NCBI GenBank assembly: GCA_913056345.1 | Contig: CAJXMH010000029.1 | Location: 1-38,582, forward strand | From: an uncultured Flavobacteriales bacterium | Lineage (GTDB): Bacteria; Bacteroidota; Bacteroidia; Flavobacteriales_E; Vicingaceae | DNA length: 38,582 nt | Direction: 5' to 3' | In this document: positions 35,560-38,582 of the stretch, piece after piece | Numbering within the stretch: position 1 is the stretch's first letter | Layout of the letters: each line of letters begins with the position of its first letter | Position numbers and translations under genes: made by a program | Notes under the pieces: model-generated | The model's input: only the letters and a program-made list of their open reading frames with translations | The model's database searches: none | What the model was told of the DNA's origin: nothing

Positions 35560-36291
35560 ATGAATCCATCCACCATTTTAACTTGTATTCTCTTAGCGGT
35601 TTTAAACATGATCTCTTGTGAGAAAGAAGAAGATGATCCTGAACCAATTGTTGTTCCTACTGCCATTTCGAGACATTTATATCAAAACTGTTCTAAAACA
35701 CCTTATGCTAATTTAGACCTCTTTTTTTATGAAAGGAGATTTCGAGGATTAAATTTCCCGGAAGAGAAATATTTGGGAAATACCACCACTGATGAAAATG
35801 GTTTTTTCTTGTATGATCCGGGTTATTGTACTTCTAGTAAAGATATTTTCGTTCTAGATGCAAATGGGATTGAGGTATTCGGTACGGGCTGCTCAGGTGA
35901 TGCAGGCTATCCAAAAACGGATTTAACTGCCGAGGGCAACACCGAGCATATTATTAAAATATTGACCCATAAACCTTTTACTCCTAATGATACCTTGTAT
36001 CTTGGTATAAGAGGTCGTGGAAGAAATGAAATAGTGAGAGTGGGTCCATTTTCAAATAATGAAACTTTTAAATCTGAACCTGTCGGGCTTATGTTTTCCC
36101 CTAAAGGTTATGCTCTGCTTCCCGTAGGTTACTCTCAGGGTTCTTCTGCCTGGTGGGGCATTGGTAAAGCAGAATTTGATCAAGTAAGTACCAATCCTAC
36201 TTTTCAAAAGCCCCCAAATCTCTTAAATGATATCACTCAAGTAGTATGTGGCATGGGCGATACCATTGTGGTTGATTTGAGGGGGTATTAA
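35560..36291 (+). CDS. Unknown lipoprotein
   Basis: The 243-residue protein has a lipoprotein signal ending NMISC, with Cys20 as the lipidation site, followed by the acidic tether EKEEDDPEP. The mature part begins with a beta-rich domain containing CSKTPYANLDLFFYERRF and TTTDENGFFLYDPGYCT. This resembles transthyretin-like/carboxypeptidase-regulatory folds (TxTDENGxF), but the match is weak. Several cysteines (in NCSKTP, YCTSS, GTGCSG, VVCGMG) could form disulfides. The function is not known. Confidence 0.75.
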   Translation: MNPSTILTCILLAVLNMISCEKEEDDPEPIVVPTAISRHLYQNCSKTPYANLDLFFYERRFRGLNFPEEKYLGNTTTDENGFFLYDPGYCTSSKDIFVLDANGIEVFGTGCSGDAGYPKTDLTAEGNTEHIIKILTHKPFTPNDTLYLGIRGRGRNEIVRVGPFSNNETFKSEPVGLMFSPKGYALLPVGYSQGSSAWWGIGKAEFDQVSTNPTFQKPPNLLNDITQVVCGMGDTIVVDLRGY

Positions 36292-36295
36292 ATAT

Positions 36296-36319
36296 AAATG
36301 ATGAATCTTTTCATCGTTT
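36296..36319 (+). terminator. Hairpin after the lipoprotein gene
   Basis: AAATGATGAA (36296-36305) pairs with TTCATCGTTT (36310-36319) around a TCTT loop, with one G-T wobble, starting 5 bases past the stop. The following T-run is short. Confidence 0.5.
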
Positions 36320-36332
36320 AAAAGTGAAAGTC

Positions 36333-36573
36333 AACGGCTTCTCGACTCCGCTCGAAGACCGTTCTCGACTTACTGCCCGAAAAGCAGGCGGGCGCTCGAA
36401 GACCGTTCTCGACTCACTGCCCGAAAGAAGGCGGGCACTCGAAGACCGTTCTCGACTCACTTCGACGGGGCTCAGTACAGGCCGCTCGAAATCACGTCCG
36501 TACTCCTCGACTCCGTACTCCTCGACTCCGCTCGGAGTGCGGAGATGTAAAAAGGTCCTCGAGCGGAGCCGAA
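36333..36573. repeat. Intergenic repeat block D, several tandem units
   Basis: At least three units of about 45 bases carry CTCGACTYACTGCCCG, AAAGCAGGCGGGCGCTCG or a variant, and AAGACCGTTCTCGACT. They are followed by a GCTCAGTACAGGCCGCTCG unit, a doubled ACTCCTCGACTCC and a partial copy (36549-36572) of the hairpin that begins at 36574. An apparent ORF at 36324-36632 is only the repeat read in one frame. This is the most repeat-dense part of the window. Confidence 0.8.
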
Positions 36574-36607
36574 AAAAGGACCTCGAGCGGAGTCGAGAGG
36601 CCCTTTT
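36574..36607 (-). terminator. Repeat-derived terminator hairpin after the GIY-YIG gene
   Basis: A 34-base imperfect palindrome with A-run and T-run ends and the core CCTCGAGCGGAGTCGAG. It starts 6 bases past the minus-strand stop of the GIY-YIG gene. A near-identical copy (one mismatch) lies at 37033-37066 after ridA. Confidence 0.75.
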
Positions 36608-36613
36608 TAATAG

Positions 36614-36916
36614 TTATTCTTTCGCTTTATAATGACTTTTATTCATGCATTCTGCCAAAGGGTGCAGCAAATCAATCCGTCCACTCATTAAAGCAAGCTT
36701 CTTTTTTCTACTCCACTTTTGAACTTGCTTTTCTCGCTCAAATGCAAAATCAATTCGTTGGAACTTTTCGTAATAAACCAATTTAACAGGAAGATGCTTC
36801 TTAGTGTAGTTTGCTCCCTCACCTGCTTGGTGCTGAGCAATTCTTCGGTCTAAATCTTTGGTACTTCCAGTGTAAAAAGTGCCGTTGGAACACTCTAAAA
36901 TGTACATGTATCCCAT
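36614..36916 (-). CDS. Small GIY-YIG family nuclease-like protein
   Basis: The protein is about 100 residues, a single GIY-YIG domain. The GIY-YIG signature appears as MYILEC...FYTGST. The conserved Arg is in DLDRRIAQHQ, followed by GEGANYTKKHLPVKLVYYEKF and the metal-binding Glu in FEREKQVQKWSRKKK. The ORF can open at GTG 36919, ATG 36916 or ATG 36907; I use 36916. Small single-domain GIY-YIG proteins are common in Bacteroidota and usually uncharacterised; some relatives cut single-stranded DNA. It is bracketed by palindromic repeat blocks on both sides and shares no operon with other genes. Confidence 0.88.
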   Translation of the reverse strand: MGYMYILECSNGTFYTGSTKDLDRRIAQHQAGEGANYTKKHLPVKLVYYEKFQRIDFAFEREKQVQKWSRKKKLALMSGRIDLLHPLAECMNKSHYKAKE

Positions 36917-36944
36917 CACCGTATAAAAATAGTGAATTAGAATG

Positions 36945-37031
36945 AACGGGCTTCTCGACTTCGCTCGAAGACCGTTCTCGACTCCCTGCCCGAAAAGCAG
37001 GCGGGCGCTCAGAGTCCGTTTTAAGACCGTT
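36945..37031. repeat. Intergenic repeat block E
   Basis: GGGCTTCTCGACTTCGCTCG, AAGACCGTTCTCGACTCC, CTGCCCGAAAAGCAGGCG, GGCGCTCAGAGTCCGTTTT and AAGACCGTTC run in series. The unit order matches copies A-D. It lies between the GIY-YIG start and the ridA terminator. Confidence 0.78.
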
Positions 37032-37032
37032 C

Positions 37033-37066
37033 AAAAGGACCTCGAGCGAAGTCGAGAGGCCCTTTT
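37033..37066 (-). terminator. Repeat-derived terminator hairpin after the RidA-family gene
   Basis: A 34-base copy of the hairpin at 36574-36607 with one mismatch (GCGAAG instead of GCGGAG in the loop), 15 bases past the minus-strand stop of the RidA gene, ending in a T-run on that strand. Confidence 0.78.
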
Positions 37067-37081
37067 GCAGAGGAGCTCTTT

Positions 37082-37498
37082 TTAAAACGTCGCAATCACC
37101 TTTAACTCAATGGCAATTGGTGTGGGTAAGCTTTTAATTTCAAGGGTGGTTCGGCAAGGCTGATTGTCTTTGAAAAACTCAGCATACAAACGATTGTAAG
37201 TTTTAAAATCGTCTTTCATATTGGTGAGAAATACCGTTACGTCAACTACATTCTCCCATTTGGCTCCAGCCTCTTCCACAATGGTTTTTACATTGTTAAA
37301 AACAGAGATACACTGCTTTTCAATGTCGTAAGAAAGAATGTTGCCGTCATCATCTAGCTCCACTCCGGGAATTTTCTTGGTGCCTCTTTCTCTTGGTCCT
37401 ACCCCAGATAAAAAGAGCAGATTTCCTACTTTTCGTGCATGAGGATATGCCCCAACTGGTTCCGGTGCTTTCTGTGAATCAAATTTATCGCTCGCCAT
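37082..37498 (-). CDS. RidA/YjgF family protein, 2-aminomuconate-deaminase-like
   Basis: The 138-residue protein has the RidA fold: VGAYPHARKVGNLLFLSG at the N-terminus, then SVFNNVKTIVEEAGA, the VDVTVFLTNMKDDF core, and the substrate-binding arginine Arg116 in CRTTLEIKSLP. Family members deaminate reactive enamines or 2-aminomuconate. The C-terminal IELKVIATF carries Lys133 where enteric RidA has a Glu (IEIEAIA), so the canonical imine-hydrolysis chemistry is uncertain and an AmnD-like activity is possible. No kynurenine-pathway gene lies nearby to support that. The gene is divergent from the DUF4197 lipoprotein gene. Confidence 0.87.
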   Translation of the reverse strand: MASDKFDSQKAPEPVGAYPHARKVGNLLFLSGVGPRERGTKKIPGVELDDDGNILSYDIEKQCISVFNNVKTIVEEAGAKWENVVDVTVFLTNMKDDFKTYNRLYAEFFKDNQPCRTTLEIKSLPTPIAIELKVIATF

Positions 37499-37513
37499 AG
37501 TTTGCTTTTTTTA

Positions 37514-37546
37514 CAAAGGTAAAAAAGAAGAAAGATAAAGGACAAA
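37514..37546 (-). promoter_or_regulatory. Putative promoter of the RidA-family gene
   Basis: Read on the minus strand, TACCTTTG (37521 down to 37514) matches TAnnTTTG exactly, 15 bases before the ATG. TTTG (37546 down to 37543) lies 21 bases upstream as a -33 candidate. The spacing is at the long end of what is expected. Confidence 0.5.
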
Positions 37547-37616
37547 GGCTAAAAGCAGCTTTTCCTTTATTATTCATGCTAGGAAAATAGAAGTCTAAAA
37601 AGTGCTCTGACCTAAT

Positions 37617-37624
37617 TAAATTTG
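37617..37624 (+). promoter_or_regulatory. Putative -7 promoter box of the DUF4197 gene
   Basis: TAAATTTG matches TAnnTTTG exactly, 23 bases upstream of the ATG at 37648. No -33 TTTG is seen at the usual spacing. Confidence 0.4.
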
Positions 37625-37647
37625 CATGACTGCTTAAATTTAAACCT

Positions 37648-38379
37648 ATGAACCTCGGAACTATCCTAACCACTACTCTTTTAAGCTTAATGCTTGCTTG
37701 TGGAAACTTAAACGAAGTGCTAACTGATCTTGATACCTTAGGTGCTCCTAATCCTGTTCCTAGCCAAATGGAAATGGCCAACGGTCTAAAAGCCGCTTTG
37801 GTAAAAGGCACAGAAATGGGCGTTACGCAACTGCATCAAGAAGGAGGCTTTTTAAACGACGCCCAAGTCAAAATTCCCTTTCCTGAAGATGTAGTGAAAG
37901 TCAAAAACACCCTGATCAAGCTTGGTTTAGAATCAAAAGTAGAGCAGGTGGTCACCTCTTTAAACACAGCTGCTGAAGATGCCGTAATCGAAGCAAAACC
38001 CCTTTTTGTCAATGCCATTAAAGAAATGACCATAATGGATGCCAAAGAAATACTGTTTGGAGCTGATACCGCCGCTACTTTTTACCTGAAAAGTAAAATG
38101 AGATCAGAACTTGAAGCGGCTTTTAAACCCAAGATCTCGGCTTCGCTTGACAAAGTAAATGCCACCAGATATTGGGGAGATATAATTGGCACCTACAACA
38201 AAATCCCCTTGGTGAATCAAGTGAACGAGGACTTACCAGCTTATGTAACCGATCAAGCTATTGAGGGATTGTTTTTGCAAATTGCCAAAGAGGAAGCAGC
38301 TATCCGAGAAAATCCTTTAGAAAGAACTTCTGACATTTTGAAGAAGGTTTTTGGTTATGCAGATGCAAACAATGAGTAA
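37648..38379 (+). CDS. DUF4197 lipoprotein
   Basis: The 243-residue protein has a lipoprotein signal with the lipobox ending LMLAC (Cys18). The mature part is helical and matches DUF4197: GLKAALVKGTEMGVTQL near the start, the FPEDVVKVKNTLIKLGL segment, AAEDAVIEAKPLFVNAIKEM, ILFGADTAATFYLKSK and the C-terminal LFLQIAKEEAAIRENP and RTSDILKKVFG. The biochemical function is unknown. The next gene starts 30 bases downstream on the same strand, so they may be co-transcribed. Confidence 0.92.
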   Translation: MNLGTILTTTLLSLMLACGNLNEVLTDLDTLGAPNPVPSQMEMANGLKAALVKGTEMGVTQLHQEGGFLNDAQVKIPFPEDVVKVKNTLIKLGLESKVEQVVTSLNTAAEDAVIEAKPLFVNAIKEMTIMDAKEILFGADTAATFYLKSKMRSELEAAFKPKISASLDKVNATRYWGDIIGTYNKIPLVNQVNEDLPAYVTDQAIEGLFLQIAKEEAAIRENPLERTSDILKKVFGYADANNE

Positions 38380-38409
38380 ACTAAGCCAAATGTTGCTTGT
38401 TTCTGTAAT

Positions 38410-38582
38410 ATGCCCCTGCTAAGCTTCACCGATAAAGGAATTTACTGCGAAAAAGCGGATGTTTATATTGACCCTTGGAAGCCAGTTGACTATGCCTTGA
38501 TCACGCATGCGCATGCCGATCATTCGCGATGGGGAAATAAACATTACCTCTGCACTAACCTATCTAAACCGATTATTCAACA
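38410..38582 (+). CDS. Ligase-associated DNA exonuclease, partial at window end
   Basis: The ORF opens at ATG 38410 and continues past the window. The visible 57 residues match the metallo-beta-lactamase-fold exonuclease family encoded beside ATP-dependent DNA ligases: FTDKGIYCEKADVYIDPW, then the metal motif HAHADH in ALITHAHADHSRWG, then NKHYLC. An ATP-dependent ligase gene and a helicase gene would be expected just downstream; that cannot be checked here. The open frame is too short for a usual ORF cut-off, but the HxHxDH motif and IDPWKPV make the family call firm. Confidence 0.82.
   Translation, partial: MPLLSFTDKGIYCEKADVYIDPWKPVDYALITHAHADHSRWGNKHYLCTNLSKPIIQ

Noticed and set aside
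36333-36480. Regular repeat units resembling a CRISPR array
   Set aside because: The units are palindromic and directly abutting, with no unique spacers of constant length and no cas genes nearby.
36324-36632. A 102-codon plus-strand ORF
   Set aside because: It reads through the palindromic repeat block; the protein is a low-complexity Arg/Ser/Leu repeat and overlaps the end of the GIY-YIG gene.
36819-37034. A 71-codon minus-strand ORF ahead of the GIY-YIG gene
   Set aside because: It starts in repeat block E and overlaps the GIY-YIG gene in another frame; no recognisable protein.
1-38582. tRNA, rRNA, riboswitch or prophage genes
   Set aside because: I read the intergenic regions and saw no tRNA-like cloverleaf, rRNA, known riboswitch or phage or transposase gene. 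A covariance-model search would be needed to exclude small RNAs.

Overview
The window looks like a chromosomal segment of a Bacteroidota bacterium, most likely a free-living member of the Flavobacteriales. The signs are type IX secretion (T9SS) type A sorting domains (the YPNP motif near the C-terminus) on at least seven proteins, SprB-type repeats, Bacteroidota-specific families (DUF5777, DUF3078, DUF4197, DUF2141, DUF4173-like), few Shine-Dalgarno sequences, and several promoter boxes matching TAnnTTTG. There is no rRNA, no tRNA that I can see, no CRISPR array and no transposase or phage gene. Species and genus cannot be read from the sequence.

Layout. 1-7.1 kb: two large secreted modular proteins, convergent: a SprB/fibronectin-III T9SS protein and a 1405-residue protein with four lamin-tail domains. 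7.2-10.2 kb: aspartate-semialdehyde dehydrogenase (asd), then an ECF sigma factor overlapping a gene whose product has a membrane helix and a C-terminal barrel-like region. 10.2-15.0 kb, minus strand: a DUF2141 protein, an unknown two-helix membrane protein, and a tight redox-looking operon (membrane metallophosphoesterase, CX4CH mini-cytochrome lipoprotein, DUF5777 barrel, diheme cytochrome c). 15.1-16.9 kb: an MscS channel and a DUF3078 protein, closed by a strong terminator, then a 0.5 kb intergenic stretch with two palindromic repeats. 17.5-23.7 kb, minus strand: ileS, a DksA-like gene and lspA (housekeeping), followed by two T9SS genes, one an orphan sorting domain without a signal peptide. 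24.0-28.8 kb: a 1589-residue secreted 5'-nucleotidase/choice-of-anchor protein that shares its N-terminal domain with the first gene. 28.9-34 kb: a polytopic membrane protein and a tandem pair of seven-repeat propeller-like T9SS proteins. 34.2-38.6 kb: a Kelch T9SS protein, an unknown lipoprotein, a GIY-YIG nuclease bracketed by palindromic repeat blocks, a RidA-family protein, a DUF4197 lipoprotein and the start of a ligase-associated exonuclease gene.

How it fits together. Housekeeping genes (asd, ileS, lspA, dksA-like) alternate with surface and secreted proteins. LspA would mature the three predicted lipoproteins in the window. The most unusual material is the intergenic repeat family between about 30.4 and 37.1 kb, with a GIY-YIG gene lying between two near-identical 34-nt hairpins; the tandem propeller pair with conserved ends and diverged middles; an IleRS with a swapped HIGH motif (GIHH); and a domain nested inside a SprB repeat. 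I see no clear multi-gene defence or biosynthetic system.
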